From Sordaria brevicollis (taxonomy: Eukaryota; Ascomycota; Sordariomycetes; Sordariales; Sordariaceae), in NCBI GenBank assembly GCA_033439795.1, contig JAUTDP010000001.1, positions 1,488,001 to 1,552,000 of the forward strand: a stretch of 64,000 nt of DNA, given 5' to 3'. The notes under the pieces were generated by a model that was not told the origin of the DNA, made no database searches, and saw only the letters and a list, made by a program, of their open reading frames with translations. How positions within the stretch are numbered: position 1 is the stretch's first letter; each line of letters opens with the position of its first letter. Position numbers and translations under genes: made by a program. Of the stretch, positions 1-12,800 are shown piece after piece.

Positions 1-582
1 TTAACCGATTACTTTCTATAGCGAATAAATTATTTAAAGGTATTAGTAAAACCGTTATTAGTAAAGCGAGGGCGAATTGCGCCGGTAAATTCTTTAATAA
101 TAATACGGAGGCGGATAAAATAATTGCGGAATTCGTTACTAATCGGGTTTTTATTAACGATTTTCTCTTAGAAAGTATTACGGAAATTATAGAAGCCGCG
201 AAATATATCGATTATATAATATAAAACCGTTAAAATATATTAAATAATTTAATTGAATTTATTTAAGGACGAATTAAAATAAGAAATATTAACGATATAA
301 AAAATAGTAATTTATTCGGGTAATTAAGGATATAATAGGTTAATTTAACGACGGCTTTTATATAAATATTATAATTTAAGATAGTTAGGAAAGCGAAAAG
401 GGTTTTAATTAATTAAAGGGTATAGGTAAAATACGAAGGAGTATAAATATAGTTTCGGAGAAATTAGCGTAAAAATAGAACGTAGCGGAGGGAGGATTTA
501 CCCTTTCTCCGGTATATAAAAGAATTTATTATTAATAAAGCGTTTAGTAATACGTTCGAAATTAATTTTAATATTAATATTA
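1..582 (+). mobile_element. Tad1-type LINE copy J, part 1 (3' region)
   Basis: This is 3' non-coding sequence of the local LINE family, in plus orientation; it corresponds to the last quarter of the full copy at 18522-25500. Its 5' part lies left of the window. It is interrupted at 582 by copy H: the 15 bases TTAATATTAATATTA at 568-582 recur at 14561-14575, where copy J resumes. RIP is heavy and no reading frame survives. Confidence 0.85.
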
Positions 583-1636
583 AAAACTGCTTTAGAATTG
601 GAAACGCCGATTTCTAATCGAAGAGCGTTTTAAAACGAAAACCGATAACGGGAATCGACTTAAAAAGGTCTTTTACGTCCTTTATAATATCCCGCGACGA
701 ATATAACGATAACGATATATCGTTATTACTAATAGTAATTAATAACGGTAATTATAAATTCGAAAATAGCGTTTATAATCCGCTTATAGGATTTTCAATT
801 TGTAATAACCTTAATATAGCGCGCGCCGCGAAGATTTCGGAAAAAACGTAAGAGGATAATAAAATTATAAAGAAATTTATCGCTAAAGCGAATAAATCTT
901 CGGATTATAACGCCATCTCGCTCGAAGATTGTAATTAAGTTCGTAAATTATTTAATAAATATACGAAAATCTTTACGAAAAAAAGTAGGGTAATATACCC
1001 TAAGGTTAATAAGGTTAATAACGATTAAATTATTACTAAAAAGGATTTTAACGATTTAAAGAAGATAATCCTATAAAAATTATAAAAAAACGTTAAAGAA
1101 GCGCTAAAAATATAGGCCGGAATTATAAAGAACGCTTTTCCTAAAACCGGGTTTATCTTTTAATATATTATAATTATTACCCCCCCCCCCCGAAAATACT
1201 CCCCGTTAATTACGATTATACCCTCTTTATTCGAAGTATTATAATTGATATTTAATATTCGAAGCGGACGAACGAAGAAATTAAGATTTAAATCGAAAAA
1301 ATATTTCGCGATTTAAAGACCGGCACCCTTAATATTATATAAACCGCTACGAAATTACCTACAACCGGAAATTATAAAATTATATTTAATAACGCTACGT
1401 ACGAATAATATTAATAATATTAAATTTAAATTAAGAAAGTCTTTAACGAAAAAGTATTCGTATTTTTAAATATTATTACGTTAATTACTAAAAGGTTCCT
1501 TTAGGCGAATATTATTAAATATATAAAGATAAAGAATATTATTTATAAAATATAATAGGCGAACCCGACCGTTTCTATTATTAAAATACGTTTATAAAAA
1601 AAGAGAATTAGCGAAAATAAAAATCTCCTTATAATA
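583..1636 (+). mobile_element. Full-length LINE copy H, part 1 (5' end and first half of ORF1)
   Basis: The 5' end carries the family signature (CGGAAACGCCGATTTCTAATCG-like, near 600). ORF1 can be followed as RSALK...GIDLGGSF-type sequence, then an acidic SDDDIS stretch, a helical KLFNEYTKI region and a proline-coding poly-C tract at 1180-1191. Stops are frequent and compatible with RIP. The copy is cut at 1636 by minus-strand copy I; AATCTCCTTATAATA at 1622-1636 is repeated at 8631-8645. Together with 8631-14560 the copy is about 6.97 kb, the full family length. Confidence 0.85.
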
Positions 1637-1760
1637 AAGTAAAATTCTTATTCCCTAGCTAAATCTATAGCGCTAATATAATATAGGGTTTATTTCCGAT
1701 TCTCCGTAGGATAAAACCGTAGGTATTAAATGCCCCGGATAAAAACCCCGGCTATATTTC

Positions 1761-1782
1761 CCGGCGCGGACCTATCCGCGCC
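1761..1782 (-). other. LINE 3' hairpin, copy I
   Basis: A perfect 9-bp stem CGGCGCGGA / TCCGCGCCG with a 4-base loop, about 125 bases inside the 3' end of the element. Its C residues are in CpG or CpC context, so RIP largely spares it. It may be the structure recognised by the LINE reverse transcriptase (inference). Confidence 0.6.
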
Positions 1783-3349
1783 GCTTTTTCGGCGTTTTAC
1801 GATTATAATATATACTTACCGTTAATATAATTAATATCCGTTTTATCCCTTTTATTTACCATTACGCTAAAATATTAAACCGTTCCGCCTTTTTAATCTA
1901 CTATCTTATCCTTTATTTATTACCGCTTTTCGCTTTCTATTCCCCCGTCCGTTTACCTTTTTAACCGTTATTAAACCTCTTAATTATTAAATTTTCTTTT
2001 ATTTTTTCTATCCTCTTCCTCCTCTTATTATAATTATATTTTTATTATAATTTATATTAACGTAAAAATTTCCCTCCCTTAAATATAAAAACCCCTTATC
2101 CCTTTAAATTTTTTTAAATTTTTCCTTCTTTTAATAATAATAATCGATTCGAAATAGCTACTCCCTATTAAAAACGCGCTAAAGCGCTCTATAAAATAAT
2201 AGAAATTTCCAACGAAAATAAAGGCGAAAATTCGTCTCCCCTTCGCCCTCTTTTATTAACCCTTATATTTAATACGGTTAATACCGATATTAAAATTAAT
2301 TTTAAACGTATTACTAAACGCTTTATTAATAATAAATTCTTCTATATACCGGAAAAAGGGTAAATTTTCCTTCCGTTATATTTTATTTTTACGCTAACCT
2401 CTCCGAAGTTATATCCATACTCCCCTATATTTCGCTTATACCCTTTAATTAATTAAAGCCCTTCTTTCCTTCCTAATTATCCTAAATTATAATATTTATA
2501 TAAAAGCCGTTATTAAATCGATTTATTATATCCTTAATTACCCGAATAAATTACTATCTTTTATATCGTTAACGTTTCTTATTTTAATTCGTTTTTAAAT
2601 AAATTCAATTAAGCTATTTAATATACTTTAATAATTTTATATTATATAATCGATATACCTTACGGCTTTTATAATTTTTATAATACTTTTTAAGAGAAGG
2701 TTATTAATAAAAATCCAATTAGTAACGAATTCCGTAATTATTTTATCCGCCTCCGTATTATTATTAAAGAATTTATTAATATAATCCACTCTCGCTTTAT
2801 TAACGATAATTTTATTAATATTCTAAAGTAATTTATTTACTATAGAAAGTAATTAATTAATAATTACCTCTAAAAAAGTTATTGTGAATTCTTCCTTTCC
2901 GATAAAGATAATTTAATTAGCGGTTATATTCCTTTAAATAATATCCTTTATAATAATAATAATAATTTACCTTATAGTAATAATAATAATTTACTTTATA
3001 ATAATAATAATAGAATTCCCCCGAATAGTAGTAATATTCGTATACCCTCCCGTAATAATTTTCTAATAAAGATTAATTTGCCGGCTATTCGTCCTACCAA
3101 TCCCATTCCTATTAATAGTAATTAGTTCGCTTAATATTAATTTATAATTAATATTATATACTAATATATTCATTAATTTAACGAATAGAACCGTTTATTC
3201 GTTAATAATAATAAGATACTAAAGGTTTTGGTTAATTGTAAAAAGAAATAATAATTAAATAAATTATTACCTTTATAGCCCGATAGATTTTTAATTAAAT
3301 AAATATCTTCCTTCGTCCTTATTCCAATATATTAATAAATAAAAGTAAA

Positions 3350-6300
3350 AAAAAAGGAAGAAAAGAAAATTAAAAGTAGCGAGCGAATTCGTTTCGCTAC
3401 TCCTCTTTTAATTCGATTATTAAACGGTATTTATTTAATCGTTTTAACCGAAATGCTTATAATAAAATTTTTTCGGCTTTAATTTTATTATTTAAATAAA
3501 TTTGGAATTATTTTTACGTTTACGGCCAATTAATTATTACGAATTATATATCTACTATCCGGAAATATTCGAACGTAATATAGTAGAACGTTTCCCGTCC
3601 TAATCCGTACGAATATATAAAGGTATCGATATTAGGGACTCTTTTTTAAAAAAGGAAAGCCTTAAAGCCGATTATTTCTATTCTTATTTAAATAAGGAAG
3701 GAGCTTTTTACTTTCGTTAATAAATAATAATCTTTATTATTTTCCGAAAGTTAAATTCTCTTCCGTTTTTTCTTTTTCTAACCGATTATATACCGTTTTA
3801 TTATATTATTATTAAACTTCGGGTCGAAGTTAATAATTATAAATTTATATTGCCGATTTAATTTAATTATTATTATTATTAATTAATAATTATAGTGCGA
3901 TACTTATTTTCTCTTTATAGTATTTTCTAATTATATTTTTTAATCGAGGGTTAAAGGTTTTAGCGATTATAATGGTTAAGCGGGTACGCTTATTATTGGG
4001 GGCGGTCTTATTATAATCGTTATAAATTTTTCCGTTAGTATTTATTCCTTTATTTATTTAATTTTGGCGGTACCGCTTTCCGGTTTATTAATAAATAATC
4101 GACTTCTTATTCGTTTTATTTAAATATAATTAATTATTTAAATTATTATTCTTCGGACGAATTTAATTTAATTTATACGGGTGAATTTCTTTTCGAAAAC
4201 CTTTACCCGTTTATTAAAATAAAGGTCGAATAGCGGGTAAAAAATTTCCGTTTTAAAATTCTATATTAATATAGCTTTATACGCCCTAATAACGACTTTC
4301 AAATATTTAATTTAATATTTAATTAATCCGATTATTATTTTTCGGGGTTTATTATATATTTCTATTAGTTAATAAAAGGTTAAAACTTTATATATAATTG
4401 CGCTTTAAATATATTTAATATAAATCTCCTTCGTACGAACGAAGGAATAACTTTAAATTTTTATAATTAACCGGGTTAATATATTTGTTTAAATTTTTAT
4501 TTTTTTTTTAATAGTTTCCGTATAAATTCGATAATTAAATTTATAATTTAATTAAACGCTTAAGAATTTTATTAATTCTATCGGTCGAAATATAATATTT
4601 TCGAATTAAAGAATTTCCGTTTTTAATACCCTCGTCCGTATAAAATATATTAATTCTATTTTATTCGCTTCGAATTTTATATTTCTCTCCTTTACTTATT
4701 CGGAATAAATTTCTTATACCGTTTAAAATATTTTATAATTCTTTTCGGTAATTTTTATTATAGCGATAATATTAATATCGTTAGCGAAGCTAATTATAAT
4801 TATATTTTTAACCGTAATTAATTTATAATATAATAAAATAATAAAGAGGATAAAAAGAATTAAAGAGAGGAAGGAATTTTAGGGTATTTTAATTTTTATA
4901 ATATAAGGAGTAAATATTTCGTCGTCGAAGAAAAGGGAATTTCTTCGTTTATTAACGAAATTTATTACCTATTCGAAAATTTATTATAGGAATTATATTT
5001 CCTATAAAGTATATAATAATTACTTATAATTAATTTTATCGAATACGCTTTTAAAATTAAAGAATATTAGTAATATAACGGTTCCGAATTTTTAGGCCGT
5101 ATATATAATATTTATAATAATATAAATAGTAAATTCGGTCGAACGGCCTACCCAATTATTTATTTAGCCCTCTAATAGGAGGTTGAATTCTTTTACGGTT
5201 TAAATAAATCTCTTAGCGACAAACGTTTCGAAAATTTTCCTAACGTTATTTAATAATAAAATTAATTTCTATACGCTAATTAACTTTTATTATACGGCGG
5301 TTTTTTTTAATTTTTTAAAAACGATTATTTTTACGTTTTTAAACCGTTATAGGAAATATTTAAAATAAAAATTCGTAATTGCGAAAACGGTTATAATTTT
5401 TTAAAATAATTCTTTATAAATTTTTAAAAATTTATTCGAATATTAATTGATATTTAATACTTTATTTGGAATTATCCGAAATAAAACCTCTTAAATATCC
5501 TCTTTGGTAATTAATTCGTTAATAAATAATAAATCGCTAATATTTAATAGAAGGGTTTAATTGGGTAAATAATCCGTAGGGATATTTACTTTCGGAAAGA
5601 AACGTTCGGCGAAAATATTCGCTTTATTACTATAATCTTCAATTTTTTCTATTCTTTTATATTATTTAAAAATTAGGAATTTAAACGGGTTTATTAATAA
5701 ATAATTTTAAGTACGGGTTTATTTTTCAAAGGTTTAAAATTTATTTAAATTTTTCGATACCCTTTCGACGCCTTTTCGCTATATCGCTTATTAAATTTTC
5801 GTATTAATCCTTTTTTTCTTTATCGATATTTCTACGAATTTTATTTAATTTGAAGATATTTTTTCCCTATATTATTTCTATTACTTTTATTTTATATTTT
5901 TTATTATTATTTTATATTTTAATATTTATTATTTTACTTTTCTCCTTCGACCTTTTTTTTAATATAGGACGAATTCTTCTATTATATTTATAAATTCTCT
6001 ATTAAATTTATCGAATATAAATTCTAATTCCTCTTTCGTATTAATCTTCGTTAAAACCGAAATTTATTATAACGTTGCCTTTCGTACCTTTTCTATATTT
6101 ATTAAATTCTAATTATAACCTTCTTCTACTTTTACTTTCTTAACTTTTTTTCCGGTATAAATTTAAATTTCCTAAAAATAATAATCCAAATTAATTTATT
6201 TGTACTATTATACCTTCTAATATTCAATTTCAATTTTTAATATTATTTATATATAATCGATTATCCTATTTTTTTTTTCCTATATCGCGTTACTTATACA

Positions 6301-6870
6301 AATCGGCTCCCCTTTAAAAGTAACGAATTATATACGCTACTATTATATTTATATAAAGAGTTTTTTAATTCCCGGGCTAATCCTATTTTTTAAATCCCAA
6401 TTAGGATAATAGAGGTTAAAATCCCTAACGGTTACGATTTAATATTTTACCGGAGGTTTCTCTTTAAAGAATTCGAAGAAGGGAAACTCCTATTCGTATT
6501 CTAATATTCTATACGTTTTAATAAAGGAATAAATCGAATAAATAGTTAATAATTCCTTTAAATTTTTAAACGTTATAGAGGCTTAATTTCTCCTAACGTA
6601 GAAATCTAAATCCTTAAAATTCTATTTTTTATTTATATAAATAACCGCCTTCCCCTTTTTTAAATAATTTACCCTAATATATTTACCGCCCCGTAAATAA
6701 TAAATATTTTCGTTTAAATTCTTACCTAATTTTTAAATTATTATAATATTATAAATCTCCTCTTATTCGAATAGTAATTTCCTTCTTTCGTATAATTTCC
6801 CTACATTTTAATAGAACATTTTTAATTAAATTATTAATTACTTTATAAAGGAATATCTTCTAACCCTATA
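3350..6870 (-). pseudogene. LINE ORF2 (endonuclease / reverse transcriptase) remnant, copy I
   Basis: Read on the minus strand in the order expected of a Tad1-clade ORF2. First is an AP-endonuclease with AIQ(E/K)P near its start and a (D/N)FNLYYP motif followed by an SDYYP-type motif. The reverse transcriptase follows; its FADD box is decayed to F-A-N-D-INI around 4765-4790. Next comes the thumb-side FCPLFDFY-type motif and a C-terminal Cys-x-Cys...LGRET..H...C knuckle whose Cys and His codons are mostly RIP-altered. The polyprotein would copy LINE RNA at a nicked target. Stops throughout make it non-functional. Confidence 0.7.
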
Positions 6871-6957
6871 AATAAAGTAAAAATAGGAATCTTTTCCTTT
6901 TAAATAACCGGTTTAATAATAGCGATTAAACCGACGCTACTCCGAATACCCGAATTT

Positions 6958-8590
6958 TAAAAGTTCGTAAACGCGTTTATTAGGTTTTTAACCGCTAATT
7001 TTAATTTAATAAAAAGCCCGTTAATTTATTTACAAATACGGCCTCTATTTCCGTTTTTAAATTCCTTTTTATAAATAATTATAATATAAACGGTAAAGGG
7101 GGCGTTAAAAAAATCGATATCTTTATCGTCCGTTACCGCCGCCGGCTCTAATATAATACTTCTTTTAAAATCCTTCTAATATATAAATAAACGTAGTTTT
7201 TCGGCGTACTTTATAATAACCTTCGTAATAATTTTCTTAAAAATAAAGTATACTTTCTTTTCGAAAATATAATACCCGTACTTTCTATATAGAATGTAAA
7301 AAATTAGTAATTTATCTTCGTTAAATAAACAATTCGCTTTTTTAAAATAGTCCCTACTATATTTATCTTTACCGCAACGTTTATAAATATTAATATTATA
7401 ATAAAACTTCTTTAAATATCCTACGCCCTAATAAATAAAATATTATTAAATATTAACCGAAGAAGTAAACGGCTCGTAAATATATATATTACCCTCTTAA
7501 AGGAAAAATCCTTTATAAAGAATTTCAATTACTTTTATAATTACAACCTCTATTATAAAGAATCCTTTATTTTCGTTAATTCTCTTTTTTTACGGGCGTA
7601 TTTTAATAATAGAAGCGGTCGGGTTCGTTTATTATATTTTATAAATAATATCCTCTATTTTTATATATTCGGCGATATTTATTTAAAGGAACCTTTTAGC
7701 GATTAACGTAATAATATTTAAAAATACGAACGCTTTTTCGCTAAAGACTTTTTTAGCCTAAATTTAATATTATTAATATTATTCGCGTATAATATTATTG
7801 AATATAATTCTATAATTTCCAGTCGTAAATAATTTTATAACGGTTTATATAATATTAAAAATACTAATCTTTAAATTGCGAAATATTTTCTTAATTTAGG
7901 TTTTAATTTCTTCGTTCGTCCGTTTTAAATATTAAATATTAATTATAGCGCTTCGGATAAAGAAAGTACAATCGTAATTAACGGAGAATATTTTCGGGGG
8001 GGGGGTAATAATTATAATATATTAAAGGATAAATTTAATTTTAGGAAGAACGTCCTTTATAATTCCGGCCTATATTTTTAACGCTTCTTTAATATTCTTT
8101 TATAATTCTTATAGGATTATCTTCTTTAAATTATTAAAATCTTTCTTAATAATAATTTAATCGTTATTAATTTTATTAACTTCGGGGCGCGTTACTTTAT
8201 TTTTCTTTACGAGGATTTTCGTATATTCGTTAAATAATTTATAAATTTAATTATAATTTTTAAATAAAACGGCGTTATAATCCGAAAATTTATTCGTTTT
8301 AGCGATAAATTTCTTTATAATTTCGTCGTCCTCCTACGTTTTTTCCGAAATTTTCGCAACGTACGTTATATTAAAGTCGTTATAAATTAAAAGTCCTACA
8401 AACGGGTTATAAACGCTATTTTCGAATCTACGGTTATTATTATTAATTACTATCGGTAATAATAATATATCGTCGTCGCTATACTCGTTGTAGAATATCG
8501 TAAGGGACGTAAAAGACCCTCCTAAATCGATTCCCATTGTCGGTTTTCGTTTTAGAGCGCTCCTCGATTAGAAATCGGCGTTTCCGGTTC
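6958..8590 (-). pseudogene. LINE ORF1 (gag-like) remnant, copy I
   Basis: Gag-like RNA-binding ORF1. From the 5' side the frame gives an SRSALKRKP-like basic start, GIDLGGSFTS, an acidic SDDDI stretch, a helical region and a proline tract coded by a ten-base homopolymer (7996-8005 on this strand as G). These are followed by a domain with TTGNYKIIFNNA, typical of Tad1-class ORF1, and then cysteine/histidine knuckle remnants where Cys codons have become Tyr (TGT to TAT). The C-terminus ends in a PINAFTNF-like motif shared by every copy. The longest uninterrupted piece is 67 codons (8334-8537). The product would have bound the LINE RNA; this copy is dead. Confidence 0.7.
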
Positions 8591-8645
8591 CAAAGTAGTT
8601 TTTTTTAAATAAGAAGTAAAATCCCTTTTTAATCTCCTTATAATA

Positions 8646-9239
8646 GAAATTGCGATTATAAAGGTAGCCGAAACTCTTTATAAAGAATTCCTCTTCTAAA
8701 AAGACGGCGTATATATTTGCGAACCGTTTACCTCCTTAATTAATATTTAATAGTATTTTATTTATTAGGGCGTAAAATATTTAAAGAAATTCTATTATAA
8801 TATTAACGTTTATAAATATTATAATAAGGATAAATATAATAGAGACCGCTTTAAAGAAACGAATTATTTATTTAACGAAGATAAATCGCTAATTTTCTAC
8901 GCTCCGTATAAAAAGTATAAGTATTACGCCTTCGAAAAGAAGGTATACCTTATTTTTAAAAAAATTATTATAAAGGTTATTATAAAGTACGTTAAGAAGC
9001 TACGTTTATTTACATACTAGAAAAATTTTAAAAAAAGTATTATATTAAAACTAATGGCGGTAAAGGACGATAAGGATATCGATTTCCTTAACGCCCCCCC
9101 TACCGCCCGTATTATTATTATTCGTAAGAGGGAATTTAAAAGCGGAAATAAAGGCCGTATTTATAAACGGATTAGTAAACCCTTTATTAAACCGAAGTTA
9201 GCGGTTAAAAGCCCGATAAACGCGTTTACGAATTTTTAA
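8646..9239 (+). pseudogene. LINE ORF1 C-terminal remnant, copy H
   Basis: Zinc-knuckle and C-terminal part of the gag-like ORF1, in frame with the part before 1636. The spacing YNNVNVYK-YGKDK...Y..Y-KY-YYAF is that of two CCHC knuckles whose Cys and His codons became Tyr. The last 61 codons (9054-9239) are open and carry the family-wide ending IIIIRKREFKSGNKG...PINAFTNF. It is broken by stops upstream and by the inserted copy I. Confidence 0.65.
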
Positions 9240-9329
9240 AACTTAAATATTCGGAATAGCGCCGGTTTAATCGCCGCCATTAAATTAATTATTTAAAAAG
9301 AAAAGATTCCTACTTTTATTCTACCCGCG

Positions 9330-12300
9330 GAATTAAAAAATATTCTTTTATAAAGTAATTAATAATTTAATTAAAAATATTCTATTAAAATATAGGGAAA
9401 TTGTACGAAAGAAGGAAATTGCTATTCGAATAAAAGGAGATTTATAATATTATAGCGATTTAAAAGCTAAATAGGAATTTAAACGAAGATATTTATTATT
9501 TACGGGGTAATAAATATATTAAGGTAAATTATTTAGAAAAGGGGAAGGCGGTTATTTACGTAAATAAAAAATAAAACCTTAGGGACCTAAACTTCTATAT
9601 TAGAAAAAATTAGGCCTCTATAATATTTAAGAATTTAAAAGAATTATTAATCGTTTATTCGATTTATTCCCCTATTAAAATATATAAAATACCGGAATAT
9701 AAATAGGGGTTTCCCCTCCTCAAACTCTTCAAAGAGAGACCCCCGGCAAAATATTAAATCGTAATTATTAGAAATTTTAACCTCTATTACCCCGATTGGG
9801 ACTTAGAGAATAGGATTAGCCCGAAAACCGAAAAACTCCTTATATAAATATAATAGTAGCGTATACGGCTTATTACCTTTAAAGGGGAACCGACCTATAT
9901 AAATAATATAATATAGGAAGAAAGAAATAGAATAATTAATTACGTATAAATAATATTAAAAATCGAAATTAAATATTAGGGGGTATAATAGTACGAATAA
10001 ACTAATTCGGACTATTATCCTTAGGAAATTTAAATTTATATTAGAAGAAAGGTTAGGAAAGTAAAAATAAAAGAAAGTTATAGTTAGAATTTAATAAATA
10101 CGGAAAAAATATAAAAAATAGCGTTATAACGGATTTCGGTCCCGGCGAAAATCGATACGAAGGAGGAATTGGAATTTATATTCGATAAATTCGATAGAGA
10201 ATTTATAAATATAGTAAAAGAATTCGTCCTATATTAAAAGAAAAATTAAAGGAGAAAAGCGAAATAATAAATATTAAAATATAAAATAGTAATAAAAAAT
10301 ACGAAGCGGAAATAGTAGAAGTAATATAAGGAAAAGATATTTTCGAATTGGGTAAAATTCGTAAAGGTATTAATAAAGAAAAAAAGGATTAATATAAAAG
10401 TTTAATAAATAATATAATGAAAAGGCGTTAAAAGGGCGTTAAAGAATTTAAATAAATTTTAAACCCTTAAAAAATAAACCTATACCCGAAGTTATTTATT
10501 AATAAACCCGCTTAAATTTCTAATTTTTAAATAATATAAAGGAGTAAAAGAAATTGAAAATTATAATAATAAGGCGAATATTTTCGCCGAACGTTTCTTC
10601 CCGAAAGTAAACGTCCTTATAAATTATTTACCCAATTAGACCCTTCTTTTAAATATTGGCGATTTGTTATTTATTAACGAATTAATTACCGAAGAGGATA
10701 TTTAAAAGGTTTTATTTCGGATAGTTTTAAATAAAATATTAAGTATCGATTAATATTCGAATAAATTTTTAAAAATTTATAAAGAATTATTCTAAAAAAT
10801 TATAACCGCTTTCGTAATTACGAATTTTTATTTTAAATATTTTTTATAATAATTTAAGAACGTAAAAATAATCGTTTTTAAAAAATTAAGAAAAACCGTT
10901 ATATAATAAAAATTAATTAACGCGTAGAGGTTAATTTTACTATTAAATAACGTAAAGAAAATCTTCGAAACGTTCGTCGTTAAAAGGTTTATTTAAATTA
11001 TAAAAGAATTTAACCTTTTATTAGAAGGTTAAATAAGTAATTAGGTAAGTTATTCGACCGAATTTATTATCCGTATTATTACGGATATTATATATACGGT
11101 TTAAAAATTCGGAGCCGTTATATTATTAATATTCTTTAATTTTAAAAGCGTATTCGATAAAATTAATTATAGGTAATTATTATATACTTTATAAGAAATG
11201 TAATTTTTACAATAAATTTTCGAATAAGTAATAAATTTTATTAATAAACGAAAAGGTTCCTTTTTCTTCGACGACGAAATATCCGCTCCCTATATTATAA
11301 AAGCCGGAATACCTTAAAGCTCCCCCCTTTCCTTAATTTTTTTTATTTTCTTTATTATTTTATTATATTGTAAATTAATTATAATTAAAAATATAATTAT
11401 AGTTAGCTTCGCCAATAATATTAATATCGCCGCTATAATAAAAATTATTAAAGAGAATTGCAAAATACTTTAAATAATATAGGAAATTTATTCTAAATAA
11501 ATAAGGGAGAGAAGTATAAAATTCGAAGCGAATAAAACGGAATTAATATATTTTATACGGACGAAGGTATTAAGAACGGAAATTCTTTAATTCGGGGATA
11601 TTATATTTCGACCGATAGAATTAATAAAATTCTTAAACGTTTAATTAAATTATAAATTTAATTATCGAATTTACGTAGAGGTTATTAAGAAGAAAATAAA
11701 AATTTAGACGAATATATTAATTTAATTAGCTATAAAAATTTAGGGTTATTCCTTCGTTTATATAAAGGAGATTTATATTAAATATATTCGAAGTGTAATT
11801 ATATATAAAACCTTAGCCTTTTATTAACCGATAAAAATATACGGTAAATTTCGAGGGATAATAATCGGATTAATTAAATATTAAATTAAATATTTAAGAA
11901 TCGTCGCTAGGGTGTATAAAATTACGCCGGTATAGAATTTTAAAACGGAAACTTTTTGCCCGCTATTCGACTTCTATTTTAATAAATAGGTAAAGGCTTT
12001 CGAAGAAAAATTCGCCCGTATAGACTAAATTAAATTTATCCGAGGAATAATAGCCTAAGTAATTAATTATATTTAAATAAAATGAGTAAAAAATCGATTA
12101 TTTATTAATAGACCGGAAAGCGGTACCGTTAAAGCGAAATAGGTAGAAGAATAAATATTAATAAAAAACTTTATAGCGATTATAGTAGAATTACCCCCGG
12201 TAATAAATGTACCCGCTTAACCGTTATAATTATTAGAATTTTTAATTTTCGATTAAGAAATATAATTAAAAGATACTACGAAGAAAGAATAGATATTACG

Positions 12301-12800
12301 TTATAATTATTAATTAATAATAACGGTAATTAAATTAGGTCGGTAATATAAATTTATAATTATTAACTTCGACCCGAAATTTAACGATATTATAATAAAA
12401 TGGTATATAATCGGTTAAAAAAAGAAAAAACGGAAGAAAACTTAATTTTTAAAGGATAATAAAAATTATTATTTATTAACGAAAGCGAAGAATTCCCTCC
12501 TCGTTTAAACGAAAATAGAGGTAATTAACCTTAGGGCCTTCTTTTTTTAAAGGAGAATCCCCGATATTAATATTCTTATTTATTCGTATAAATTAGGACG
12601 GGAAACGTTCTATTATATTACGTTCGAATATTTCCGGATAGTAAATATATAATTCGTAATAATTAATTAGCTATAAATATAAAAATAATTCCAAATTTAT
12701 TTAAACGATAAAATTAAGGCCGAAAGAATTTTATTATAAATATTTCGATTAGGACGATTAAATAAATACCGCTTAATAATCGAATTAAAAGAAAAGCGGC
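9330..12800 (+). pseudogene. LINE ORF2 remnant, copy H
   Basis: Endonuclease, reverse transcriptase and C-terminal knuckle in order. The endonuclease motifs (N)FN.YYP near 9775 and SDYYP near 10012 are readable, as is a long EEL.FIFDKFDREF helix before the RT. The RT active-site box lies near 11405 as FANNINI instead of FADD. The motif ETFCPLFDFYFN near 11950, and an LGRET motif near 12596 followed by decayed His/Cys positions, close the ORF. Dozens of stops are present; non-functional. Confidence 0.7.

Larger units (their letters stand above)
1637..8630 (-). mobile_element. Full-length LINE copy I, inserted in copy H
   Basis: A 6.99-kb minus-strand copy with both ends present. The 3' terminus (TAAGATTCTTATTCCC-type) is at 1637 and the 5' end (reverse complement of the CCGGAAACGCCG signature) is near 8590. 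It is bounded by a 15-bp target-site duplication, AATCTCCTTATAATA (1622-1636 and 8631-8645), as expected for target-primed insertion. No poly(A) tail is visible; the 3' end is a fixed sequence. RIP is heavy in both ORFs. The 3' hairpin at 1761-1782 is intact. Confidence 0.88.
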